Shown here: positions 22,801 through 35,214 of the stretch, in pieces
How positions within the stretch are numbered: position 1 is the first letter of the stretch
How the letters are laid out: every line of letters begins with the position of its first letter
NCBI RefSeq assembly: GCF_901000735.1
Contig: NC_081551.1
Coordinates: 13,762,906-13,826,905 of the forward strand
Source: Corylus avellana
Taxonomy: Eukaryota > Streptophyta > Magnoliopsida > Fagales > Betulaceae
Direction: 5' to 3'
DNA length: 64,000 bases
Program-made: the position numbers and the translations under genes
The notes under the pieces: model-generated
Told to the model about the DNA's origin: nothing
Seen by the model: only the letters and a program-made list of their open reading frames with translations
Databases searched by the model: none

Positions 22801-25155
22801 AAGAATGTTGGAAGAGATGAGAGCCCTGCATAAAAGTAACACAAGGGAGCTAGTCAAGTTGCCTAGTGGAAAAGTGTGATTGGATGCTGTTAGAAAATTA
22901 TATTGTATAGGTATGTTTTTGTCTTTGTGCTCTATTTTGGTTTATATATATATATATATCCAGTATGAGGGGAGTGTGGTGGGTTATGATTGACAGCCTA
23001 CTCTATTCCATTATTTTATTCTGTCCAATATCCTAGATTACATGGTATCAAAGCAGTAACAATTCTCTCATACCCACTCCATATTTTCCATTTTTTTTCT
23101 TTTCTCAAAAAAACAGTTGAATACCCTGCTCTTTATCCAGAAATACAGGATTTTGTTTGGGCTTCATGCCCATGAACGGGGGTAGATGGCGTCGATATCA
23201 CCGTCCTTAGGGGTGTGATGTCGTCGTCATCGCCGCCGTCAAGTTTTTCATTGTCTATGTTGGGGTGTGCGTTCTGTCAGGAAGTATGAGTGTGGTTCTC
23301 GACATGGTTTGTGCTGGTTAGTGATGCACAAGGTGGCCGGCATACATGGTGGTCAATTTATAAGTCTAAGGGAAAACCTCACCTCTTGAGCTACCTTTTG
23401 GGGTGAGAAAGGCCCAAGACTAGGAGTTTGGTCTTCAGCAATGTCAAACAGATCATTCAGTATTTCACTTGCATACAAATGCTGGTCATATTCTCCTTGT
23501 GGTATATGTGGATGACATCGTGATTACAGGTAATGATTCACGAGGCATTGCTCGGTTGAAATTGTTTTTACAACAGAAGTTTCAGACAAAAGATTTGGGA
23601 AAACTAAGATATTTTTTGGGGATTGAAGTTGCTAGATCCCAAACAGGTATCAATTTATCCCAAAGAAAATATGTACTTGATTTGTTAGAAGAGACGGGTC
23701 TTCTGGGTGCTCGTCCTGTTGACACTCCAATGGATCCTAATCGGAAATTAGCAAAAGATGAAGGGGAATTGTTTGAAGATCCTGGTAGGTATTGTCGATA
23801 AGTTGGAAAGTTGAATTACCTGACCATTACTAGACCAGCCATCTCATATGCAGTTGGTGTTATCAGTCAGTTTTTGGAGGCTCCTAGGGATTCACATTGG
23901 GAAGCTGTTACTCGTATTATTCGATATTTGAAAAGAGCTCCTAACCTTGGGATATTGTATAAACCAAATGGACACCTTCGGGTAGAAGGGTTTACTGATG
24001 CAGATTGGGCTGGTTCTCCCTCAGATAGGCAATCTACTACAAGATATTATACTTTCTTGGGTGGTAATCTAGTAACTTGGAAAAGCAAGAAACAAACGGT
24101 GGCGGCACGGTCCAGTGCCGAGGCAAAATACAGGGCAATGTCTAACACTACAAGTGAATTGACATGGTTACAACTCTTTCTCTAAGAGATCGGATTTGCC
24201 ACTCCTACTCCTATCCCATTATTTTGTGATAATCAAGCTGCAATACATATTGCATCTAACTCTGTCTTTCATGAAAGAACCAAGCATATTGAGGTTGATT
24301 GTCACTTTGTTCAAGATAAGATACTCAATGGCAATATCTCTACACCGTTCGTGAAGTCTGGAGATCAGTTAGCTAATATGTTTACAAAACCCTTGTGTCA
24401 AAAGTAGTTAGAGTTTATTTGTTCCAAGCTGAACTTATATGATATATATGCTCCAACTTGAGGGGGAGTGTTAGAAAAATATATTGTATGGGTATTTTGG
24501 TCTTTGTACTCTATTTTGGTATATATATATATAGAGTATGAGGGGAGTGTGGTGGTTATGATTGACAGCCTACTCTATTCCATTATTCTATTCTGTCCAA
24601 TATCCTAGATTACAGATGCAAATGGGTGTTTCGAGTGAAGCACAAGGCCAATGAGTCAATGAAAAGATATAAGGCCATAGTGGTCGCAAAAGGCTTTACT
24701 TAAACTTGTGAGATAGACTTCAAGGAGCGTTTGCCTTGACAGCAAAGATGAAGTCTATTCGAGTGCTTTCTTTGGTAGCAAACTTTGATAGACCACTTCA
24801 GCAGCTTAGATGTGAAAAAGGCATTCCTTCATGGAGATCTAGAGGAAGAAGAATACATGGGACTTCTTCCTGGTCCTCAATTCTCCTCAGTTAACGATAA
24901 AGTGTGTAAATGGAAAAAGGCCCTATATGGGCTAGAACAATCTCCCAGGGCTTGGTTTTAAGAGATTTTCTCAAGTTATGCATAGATTCATCTATAAACA
25001 AAGTCAAGTGGATCATACATTCTTCATCAATGTCATAAGGAAAGGTAACTGCTTTAATTGTTTATGTAGATGATATGTTGTTGATTGGAAATGATGATGA
25101 GGAAATAGGAAGGTTGGAAAAATATGTTTCCAAAGCTTTTATTTGTTAAAAGGAA

Positions 25156-25198
<43 letters not shown>

Positions 25199-28100
25199 TA
25201 ATAATGCATTAAGAGCGCAGAGGGGCGCAACCCTAGTACACAGGAAGTATACAAGAGAGCGACTAAGTAGGGGAGAAAGAAGAAGAGAACATAAAGAGAA
25301 AATCAGAAAAATCAATCACTAAAGGAGCAAGCCATCCTGCTGTCCATGTGAATAAAGTGTACAAAAAGAAGTGAATAAGATCCTCTAGGTTCCTCGACAA
25401 ATCCTCGAAGCATCTTGCATTCCTTTCCTTCCAAAGACACCATAGAAGACACAAGGGAGCCATCTTCCAAACCACCGCACTACTAGTTCTACCTCCCGCC
25501 CACCAACTGGCAAACATCTCCATGACGCTTCTAGGCATAACCCAACTCAAGTTAAAGCGAGAGAAGATGACCTCCCACAACTTGCGCGCGAGCCCACAAT
25601 GAAGGAAGAGATGATCCACAGACTCCCCATCCGTCTCACACATACAGCAACGATTAATCACAACAATACCTCTCTTCCGAACATTATCCAGTGTGAGAGA
25701 TTTCCCAAGAGCGGCCGACCAAGCAAAAAACGCCACTCGCAAAGGAGCCTTAGTACGCCAAATCCTTCTCCATGGGAACTGGTTAGGCTCCTTAAGGGCA
25801 AGCCTCCTGTAGAAAGTACAGACCTCGAACTTCCCTTTACTTGAAGGAATCCACCACATTCGGTCAACCCCTTCCCCCCGGATCGGAGACAAATACAAGA
25901 GCGAGAAGAAAGAGGCTAAGGCCATCTCCTCCCAATCATGGATACTACGGGTAAAAGTAACGTTCCAGTGCACCATCCCATTTACACACTCCCGGATATC
26001 CGCAATAGAAGCATCCTTGTTGCGGGCTATATTAAAAAGGCCCGGAAAAACCTCTTTGAGAGGCGTCTCGCCGCACCAACAATCCTCCCAAAATTTGACC
26101 TTCTCCCCCAAACTGGGAACTAATCTGAAGTGGCAACGAAACGACCTCCAAACCCCACAAATGTGTTTCCATAACCCCACCCCATGCGTTCCACGAGGAA
26201 CATTTGAACGCCAACCACCCCAAACCACCCCATACTTGGCCACCAAGATACTTCTCCACCAAGCTTCTTCTTCATTTGCAAATCTCCATAACCATTTCCC
26301 CAAGAGGGCTTGGTTGAAAAGGCGCAAGCTCCGAATCCCTAGACCTCCCTCAGTAATCGGAGAACAAACCTCGTGCCAACTGACCAAATGGAATTTGGGC
26401 TCATCCTTGAAACCTCCCCATAAAAAATCCCGTTGAATCTTCTCAATACGATTCGCCACGGAGATAGGGATGGGAAACAGGGACAGAAGATAGGTGGGAA
26501 GATTGGATAACGTGCTCTTGATGAGAGTGAGCCTCGCCCCCTTGGACAAATAGGAACGCTTCCAAGAGGCCAACCTTCTAGCAATTTTCTCCACCATATC
26601 ATCCCAAACAGCCAATTGCTTGAAGGAAGCCCCTAGCGGAAGACCCAAATACTTCAAGGGAAGCGAGCTAGTGCCACAACCCAAGACGCCGGCCAACTCA
26701 TCCGTCTCAACTGAATCTCCGACTGGGACCAAAACAGACTTGGCCCGATTAATCTTTAGCCCGGAAACCGCCTCGAAACCTATACTGAGGGCTTTAATAA
26801 ATCTAACATGTTCCGGTTCTGCCCCACAAAACACCAAAGTATCATCAGCAAAAAGAAGATGGGAGATCGAAACCCGCTCATGCTCCCTGGCACCCATATA
26901 GAACCCATTGATGAAGCTCCTACTGATGGAGGCATTAATCATCCTACTAAAAGCCTCCATGACCAAGATGAACAAAAAAGGCGATAGAGGGTCACCTTGT
27001 CTAACCCCACGCGAGCTCACAAAGAAACCGGAGGGCGAACCATTGATCAACACCGAGAACCGCACGGACGAGATACAATGCTCAATCCAAGAGCACCATT
27101 TGTCGCCGAAACCACACCTTTTTAATAAATAGAGTAGAAACTTCCAGTTCATGTGATCGTAAGCCTTCTCCATATCCAACTTACACAAGAGACCGGGGTC
27201 CCCGGATCTGAGGCGGCTGTCCAGGCATTCATTGGCAATAAGCACCGAATCCAAAATATGTCTACCTTTGACAAAAGCGTTTTGCGGATTGGATATGACC
27301 CGGTTCATGACTCCCCTCATTCTGTTGGCTAAGACCTTCGCAATGATCTTATAAATCCCTCCCACAAGACTAATAGGACGGAAGTCCTTCAGATCGGAAG
27401 CCCCATGTGACTTCGGAATGAGAGCAATGAATGTAGCATTGAGACTATTTTCGAATTTACCTCGATCATAGAACTCTCCAAAAACAGCCATGACATCCTT
27501 TTTGATCACCCCCCAACAATCCTGAAAGAAAGCCATAGAAAAACCATCCGGGCCTGGAGCCTTGTCCCTATCCATTTTTTTGACCACCTCCCACACCTCC
27601 CTTTCCTCAAAAGGAACTTCTAGGCTAGAAGACTCTTCCTCCTCCAACATATCGAATTGAAGATTGTCCAACCTCGGTCTCCAACTAAGGGGCTCTGTGA
27701 ATAGAGTCTCATAAAAGCGAGAAATATGATTACTAATAGCCTCTTGATCAGAGGTAGTAGTTCCATGAATGTTCAAAGACTCAATATAGTTCTGTCTACG
27801 GTTGGCATTAGCGATCCGATGGAAGAATTTAGTACACTTGTCATTTCAACCAACAGATTCTTGATTTTTGCCTCCAACTAATTTCTTCTTGAAGGAGAGA
27901 GGTTTCTAACTCCCTAGCGAGCACCCTTTTCTTCTCGATCTCTTCTGCGGATAACCCTCTTTCTTCCTCCACCCTATCCAGAGCTTTGNNNNNNNNNNNN
28001 NNNNNNNNNNNNNNNNNNNNNNNNNNNNNNNNNNNNNNNNNNNNNNNNNNNNNNNNNNNNNNNNNNNNNNNNNNNNNNNNNNNNNNNNTTTTTCCTAACA

Positions 28101-31100
28101 TTTTGTACACAGAAACCTGAACCCAACTCTCAACACTAAGAAACATGCCATTCATCTCCAACCCAATGCCACATTCATCTCAACACTAACATGATCAATG
28201 ATTTCCCCACTCTCCTTACAAACAACACCAATCCATCACTATAGCATGTCTCTTTCTCAAGTTATCCAAAGTTAGAATCTTTCTTGAGGCTACCATCCAC
28301 ACAAAGAATGCTACTCTTGAAGGAGCCTTATTTCTCCAAATGCTCTCCCAAGGAAAGGGAGAGGCAGCAGGGAGGAATATAAGCACACGATAGAGAGATC
28401 TTACCTCACCATCTTTTTTAAGGGATCCAACAAATCTTCTAACCACCTTGTCTCAACTTGAGAGAGTACAAATGATTAAAGAACTAAGTAATTGACTCTA
28501 GCTCTCAGTCATGCACTGATCTGATAAAAGGTGATCTTCCACTACAAATGTCATTAGAAAACTGCATATGGTCTGCTACCGAAGCCTCCTTAAAGAGGGC
28601 TATGCAAAACAACACCGAGAAAGCTGCCTTCAAAGGATGACCCCACCCCCACATCACACATCAATCCAAAATCATAACTTAAAACCATCACCCACCTCAA
28701 ATCTAATAAATCTACAGAAACCCCCCACCCTCTCCTAATATTTTTTCACCCCCAACCTCGAAGACCCACTAATCGCCTTAGAACACCACCCTCTCCACAT
28801 GCTGTCATATTTAACTTCACAACCAATCTCCACAAAGTCTCTCTCTCCATTGTATAATGCCATAACCATTTCCTCAAAAGAGCACTGTTAAACAAAAGCA
28901 AATTTCTTATCCTAAACCACCTAATGAAATTGCAATACAAGTCTTTGACCTATTAAAGTATTGATTAAATGATTAAATTTATTTCTTCCTATTAGCTTAA
29001 GCTTTTGAAAAAAGTAGTGATTTGCCATAGTTTCAAAGTCAAAGGTCATAAATTTGAATCTTGACTCCATCATCTATCTCTTTTTAATTAAATATTTCAC
29101 GTATTGAGCCTTGCCTATTAAAAATAGAGTTTGAGCCCACACATAAAGGGAATATTAAAGTATTGATTAAATGATTAAATTTACATCTTTCTATTAGCTT
29201 AAGCTTTTGGGACAAGTGGTGATTTAATATGACCAACTAACTAGATGAAATTTGAGTTCAATCACTGACTCCGCCCCACAAGGAATCCTGCTGAAGTTTC
29301 TCAATACAATTAGTAACACTAACAGGGATGAGGAAAATGGACAACAAATAAGTAGGCAAATTAGAAAGAGTACTTTTAATCAAAGTGATCCTACCACCTT
29401 TAGACAAATAAAGCCACTTCTAACTATCAATCAGATACGGCATATACATCATATACATTTAGCCATAATTAGTCTCTCTAGTTATAGCATGTTTTTGTAT
29501 TATAGCTATAGTATCTTGTAATTAATAGGTGGATTTTAGTTACCTTATTTGTTTTTTTTTTTTTTTTTTTTTGGATAAGTAATAATGAATTTTAGTTACC
29601 TTATTTGTTCTTCTAGATTGCTGTAATCGCTGAGATACAACCTGTAATTAGCTATACAATTCCTATATAATACGAGCAAGCCTCACATTGAGAGGTATTC
29701 AGTAGAATTGACATGGTATATCATCTAAATTAGGGTTGTTCTAGGTTTTCAGTTACCTATTGAGGGGCGTAGGAATTGTTGAGTTGTGATTCGAGATTTT
29801 TGAGATGGGTTGGGACTGGGTTGTTTTTTTTTTTTTTTGTGGCAGTCGATAACTTCAGGGGAGTTGTCGATCATTCTAGTGGGTTCTAAACTGCTATTCG
29901 GCAGTTTCTGTTGAGGGTAGCGGCAGTTTACAGTGATTAGTGGCTGTCGGCAAGGTCTGTGGTGGTTGTCGGCAGGTTCTGTGCAGTCTTGGAGCGTTCC
30001 CGGCAATCTGTGGTGGTTGTCGGCAAGTTCTGTGCAGACTTGGGCTTTTGGCGATCTGTGGTTCAGGTGTGGCTGATTCTATTTTGGTGTGGTGCAGTGA
30101 GCATGGTGTAGCTGCTGCAGGTTCTTGTGTGGTGTCGTGAGTGCGGACTGGGCTTGCGGACTTGTGTGCTTGTGGACTGGTAATTGTGGGTTTTTAAGGT
30201 TGCTATTTGGTGAGCTTTAGGCCTGCCGTCCAACAAATCTGGTGGGCCTGTTACTCCTTTATCAAGTTTTATAATTTCTGATTCTATTTTGGTTTCATCA
30301 TGTCTTCTAGCGAGTCTTTCCAGGACCGTTTTACTGGAAAAAATTATTCTACTTGGGAATTCCAGTTTCAATTGTTTGTTATGGGAAAAGAGTTGTGGGG
30401 CCATATTGACGGTAGTGATCCAGCACCTACGGAACCTAAGGAGTTGGCTAAGAGGAAGGTCAAAGATGCACATGTGATGTCGTGGATCTTAGGGTCTGTC
30501 GGTCCTCTTATTGTGCTAAATCTGAGGCCCTAAAAGTCTGCAAAGACTTTGTGGGAGTATTTGCTGAAGGTTTATCACCAGGATAATACCGCACGTCGTT
30601 TTCAGTTGGAATATGAGATTGATAGTTACACTCAAGGCAATCTCTCCATTCAAGAGTATTTTTCTGGTTTTCAGAATTTGTGGGGAGAATTTTCTGATAT
30701 GGTTTATGCGAAGGTACCTGCTGCATCTCTCTCTGTTGTTCAGGCAGTTCATGAGCAGAGCAAGAGAGATCAATTCTTGATGAAATTGTGCCCCGGATTT
30801 GAGGTTACTCGCTCAAATTTGATGAACCAAGATCCTTCTCCATCTTTGGATGTTTGTTTTGGAGAATTACTTCGCGAGGAGCAGCGTCTTCTCACACAAG
30901 CTACGTTCCAGCAAGATTCCAACCCAAATCCAGTAGCCTATGCAGCCTACAGGAAAGGGAAGGGTAAGGATATGCGCAAGGTCCAGTGTTTCAGCTGCAA
31001 GGAGTATGGTCATATTGCCACCAACTGTGCAAAGAAATCTTGCAACTATTGTAAGAAACAGGGCCACTTTATCAAAGAATGTCCCACTTGGCCTCAGAAT

Positions 31101-34100
31101 CTTCAAGCTATCACCTATCAAGCTGCAGTGAACACCTCTTTTGCTCCAGTGATGTCATTAGCTTCTTCTGCAGCTGGATCATCTGTTCTTACTCCTAAAA
31201 TGGTCCAGCAAATGATTATGTCAGCCTTTTCCGCCTTAGGGCTCCAAGGTAATGGTACTACTTCGTATAAGTCTTGGCTTATTGATTCTACTGCATCCAA
31301 TCATATGACCAGATCATCTAATACTCTTTGCAATGTTCGTCCATATCTTGGTTCATCTCATATTCAAGTAGCTAATGGAAGTCATTTAGCTATTAATGAA
31401 GTAGGAGATATCAATCCTTCATTCAGAGATGTTTATGTATCTCCTGGACTTTCTAATAGTCTTATTTCAGTTGGCCAGTTAGTTGAAAAAAACTATGATG
31501 TCCATTTCTCTCGTGATGGTTGTCTTGTGCAGGATCCGGTGTCAGGGAAGATACTCGTGAAGGGGCCTAAAGTTGGCAGACTATTTCTATTGCACTTTTC
31601 AATTCCTAGTTGTTTATCTTTGGCTTGTATGATAGTTAACACTCCAAACGAAGTATGACACAAACGTTTAGGTCATCCAAACTCTGTTATTCTATCTCAT
31701 ATGTTAAATTCTGGTTTGTTAGGCAATAAAGAACGAGTTTCTAAAAATTTGTCATTGGAGTGTTCAGTCTGCAAACTTGGTAAGAGTAAGACACTTTCCT
31801 TTTCTTCTCATGGTAGTCGTGCTGAAATGCTTTGATATTGTGCATAGTGATGTATGGGGCATTTCTCCTGTAATTTCTCATGCTCGATAGAAATATTTTG
31901 TGACATTCATAGATGATTTCAGTCAGTATACTTGGGTCTATTTTCTTCAGGCCAAATCGGAGGTCCTATCTGTTTTTAAGACTTTTGTAGCATATATTGA
32001 GAATCAATTTTCTACAAGTACTAAGATTTTGAGGTCAGATTCTGGTGGAGAATACATGTCCCACGAGTTTCATGATTTCTTACACCACAAAGGAATTGTC
32101 TCTCAGTGCTCTTGTCCTTATACTCCTCAGCAAAATGGGGTGGCGGAACGAAAGAACCAACATCTCCTGGACGTTGTTCGCACCTTATTGCTTGAGTCAT
32201 CCGTTCCGTCTAAATTTTGGGTTGAGGCATTATCTACTGCAGTTTACTTAATTAATAGACTGCCCTCTCAAGTCTTGATTTTTGATTCTCCTTATTATCT
32301 TTTGTATCATCAACATCCTAGCTATCTTAATCTGCATACTTTTGGATGTGTTTGTTTTGTTCATTTACCTCCTCATGAACGTCACAAACTTTCTGCTTGG
32401 TCTGTTAAATGTGCCTTTATGGGTTACAGTATTTCTCACAAAGGTTATGTTTGCTATGAATCTTGGTCTAACAAATTTTGTATATGTCGTAGTGTTGTTT
32501 TCTTTGAGAATCAATGTTTCTTTTCTACACATGTTGCGTCATTGCCTGAGATTAGTATTCTACCTTGTTTTGATGAATTGCCTCTTTTGCTTGAACAGTT
32601 CGAACCTAGAATTGTGTATACTCAACATCTACCGACTTTGCCCCTTCCTGAGACTGACCCTTCATCTGAAACTGTTCCAACAACTTCTCCTCAGATTGAC
32701 CCGCCATCTAAGACAGTTCCTGAGTCTGGTCCTCGACGATCTACCCGAGTATCACGTCCTCCTGATCGGTATGGTTTTTCCCACACTTCTTTTAATGCTA
32801 CTTTGTCTTCTATTTTCATCCCTACATGCTTTTTCGAGGCTGTTAAATATGAATGTTGGCGAAAAGCAATGGATAAGGAACTTCGGGCTCTCCAGGACAA
32901 TCATATATGGGACGTGGTTCCGTACCGCTCTAATGTTAAAGCCATCGGTTGTAAATGAGTTTACTTGATTAAGCTTCGCTCTTATGGGACTCTGGATCGA
33001 TATAAGGTACAATTAGTTGCTCTTGGGAACAAAAAAGAATATGGGGTGGACTATGAGGAGACATTTGCTCCGGTGGCGAAGATGACCACAGTGCGTACAG
33101 TTATTTTTATTGCCGTCTCCCAAGGCTGGCCACTTCACCAGATGGACGTCAAAAAGGCTTTTCTTCATGGTGATCTCAAAGAGGATATTTACATGACTCC
33201 TCCTCCGAGTTTGTTTTCTTCTCCATCTACCGCTATGTGTAAGTTAAAGCGGTCTCTCTATGGCTTAAAACAGGCTCCCCGGGCATGGTTTGAAAAATTC
33301 AGGTCTACTCTGCTTCGCTTCTCCTTTGTCCAAAGCCAATATGACTCCTCTTTGTTCCTTTGCAAGACTCCGACTAGTCTCGTTCTTTTACTTGTGTATG
33401 TGGATGATATTGTCATTACTGGCACTAACTCCAGTTTGATTGCCCATCTCAAGCAAAATCTTCAAGCTTCCTTTCATATGAAAGACCTTGGTCTTCTTAC
33501 GTATTTTTTGGGGTTGGAGGTGCACACTAATTCTTCAGGTATATTCTTGAATCAACACAAATATACCCAAGACTTGATTAGCCTAGCTGGTCTTCAGGAT
33601 TCTTCTTCAGTGGATACTCCTATGGAGGTTAATGTGAAATATCGAAGTGAGGAAGGTGATCTTCTTTCTGATCCTACTGTGTTCTGATAGTTGGTAGGCA
33701 GCTTGAACTATTTGACTATTACTCGGACTGATATTTCCTTCGCTGTCTAGTAGGTTAGCCAGTTTATGCAAACTCCAGGCCATCTTCATTTAGCTGCTAT
33801 TCGCCGTATCATTCAATATCTTCGGGGGTCACCTGGCCGTGGGTTGTTCTTTCCAACTGGCTCTCCTCTTCGCCTTGTTGCTTATAGTGATGCAAATTGG
33901 GCCGAATGTCCTGATACTCGGCGGTCTATCACGGGTTGGTGCATGTTTCTTGCTGATTCTTTGATTTCTTGGAAGAGTAAGAAACAAGCTCGCATTTCTA
34001 AATCATCTACTGAATCCGAATACCGGGCAATGTCTGCTGCTTGTTCTGAGATTGTCTAGCTTCGTGGGCTTCTAGCTGAGCTTGGTTTTTCTCAATCTAA

Positions 34101-35168
34101 TTCTACTCTCCTTCATGTTGATAATACTAGTGCCATTCAAATAGCTGCTAATCCTGTTTACCATGAACGTACGAAGCATATTGAGGTAGACTGTCATTCT
34201 ATTCGAGAAGCCTTGGACACTAGTGTTATCTCTCTTCCTCATGTTTCCACTAATCTCCAGATAGCTGACATTTTCACGAAGGCCATGGCACGACAGCGTC
34301 ATCAATTCCTTGTGGGCAAATTGATGCTTCTTAATCGACCAGCATTAATTTGAGGGGGGATGTCAGTCAGATACGGCATATATATCATATATATTTAGCC
34401 ATAATTAGTCTCTCTAATTATGGCATGTTTTTGTATTATAGCTATAGTATTTTGTAATTAATAGGTGGATTTTAGTTACTTTATTTGTTCCCCTAGATTG
34501 TTGTAATCGCTGAGATACAGCCTGTAATTAGTTATACAATTCCTATATAATACGAGCAACCCTCACATTGAGAGGTATTCAGTACAATTGACACTAACCA
34601 ACCAAACGACGTTCCATCTTCTCAATAATACCCTCTCAGATTGATTTTGCCTTGAAAGAATCCCCTAACGGAAGGCCGAGGTATTTAATAGACAAGGAGG
34701 ACACCTTACAACCAAGGATACAAGCCAAGTCTTCCACATCTTCCATAGGCAAAGAGTACACCCAACAACCAATAATACTCGTCATTATTCCTAGACTCTA
34801 CCCAAAAAACCAATAAGAACCCCCTATTCACAGTAGTGGACAACATTATACTTAGAGCCTCCATAACCACCACAAAAAGCATAGGGGATAAAGGATCCCC
34901 TTGTTGGGCCCCAAGAACTATTAAAGAAGCTCGTGGGAATTCCATTATATAAAACCAAGACACACCATAGAGATACAATGAGTTCTCTTCTCGCACCATT
35001 TCTTTCCAAAGCCACATCTCCTCAACAAATATAGCAAAAATCCCCCAATTAACATGATCATAAACCTTTTCTAGATCTAATTTAGAAAGCACACTTTGAT
35101 CCCCTTATCTGATTCTACTGTCAAGACATTTGGCAATTAAACTGTTCAAAGTAAACACATGTAAAACT

Positions 35169-35214
<46 letters not shown>

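Larger units (their letters stand above)
21932..25150 (+). mobile_element. Old Copia fragment (Copia-2), copy A, split by Copia-3
   Basis: At 21932 it reads [19 protein letters not shown] (integrase). At 22077-22298 is [32 protein letters not shown]. From 24620 the RT pieces are [39 protein letters not shown] and [13 protein letters not shown], then the eroded VYVDD region near 25060. It has many stops and no LTRs were recognised. Copia-3 (22888-24614) splits it between integrase and RT. Confidence 0.85.
25163..27988 (-). mobile_element. Young L1-type LINE (LINE-2), 5' end in gap
   Basis: The 3' end at left is ATGCATTATTACTTA followed by a (TA)n tail (25163-25200). On the minus strand the coding part runs from a fragment adjoining the gap ([20 protein letters not shown], with a shift near 27842) through a long open pol frame. 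The similarity between blocks A and B stops exactly at this LINE's 3' end, so the LINE inserted into an A-rich site of block A. The upstream part is hidden by the 100-N gap. Confidence 0.88.
29425..34593 (+). mobile_element. Ty1/Copia retrotransposon Copia-1, copy B (gap-free)
   Basis: The LTRs are 29425-29713 and 34361-34593, with the same CTAAC target duplication (29420-29424 and 34594-34598) at the same place in the LINE as in copy A. The primer-binding site region TGGTATATCATC follows the 5' LTR and has decayed. The purine tract GAGGGGGGA precedes the 3' LTR. This is the complete reference copy for the family in this window. Confidence 0.95.

Noticed and set aside
25599..27132. Plus-strand frames opposite the LINE-2 pol
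   Set aside because: Antisense shadows of a well-supported reverse transcriptase frame.
16382..34593. Two separate Copia-1 insertions
   Set aside because: Same target duplication, same position in the same LINE and same LINE-tail insert in the 5' LTR; they descend from a single insertion.
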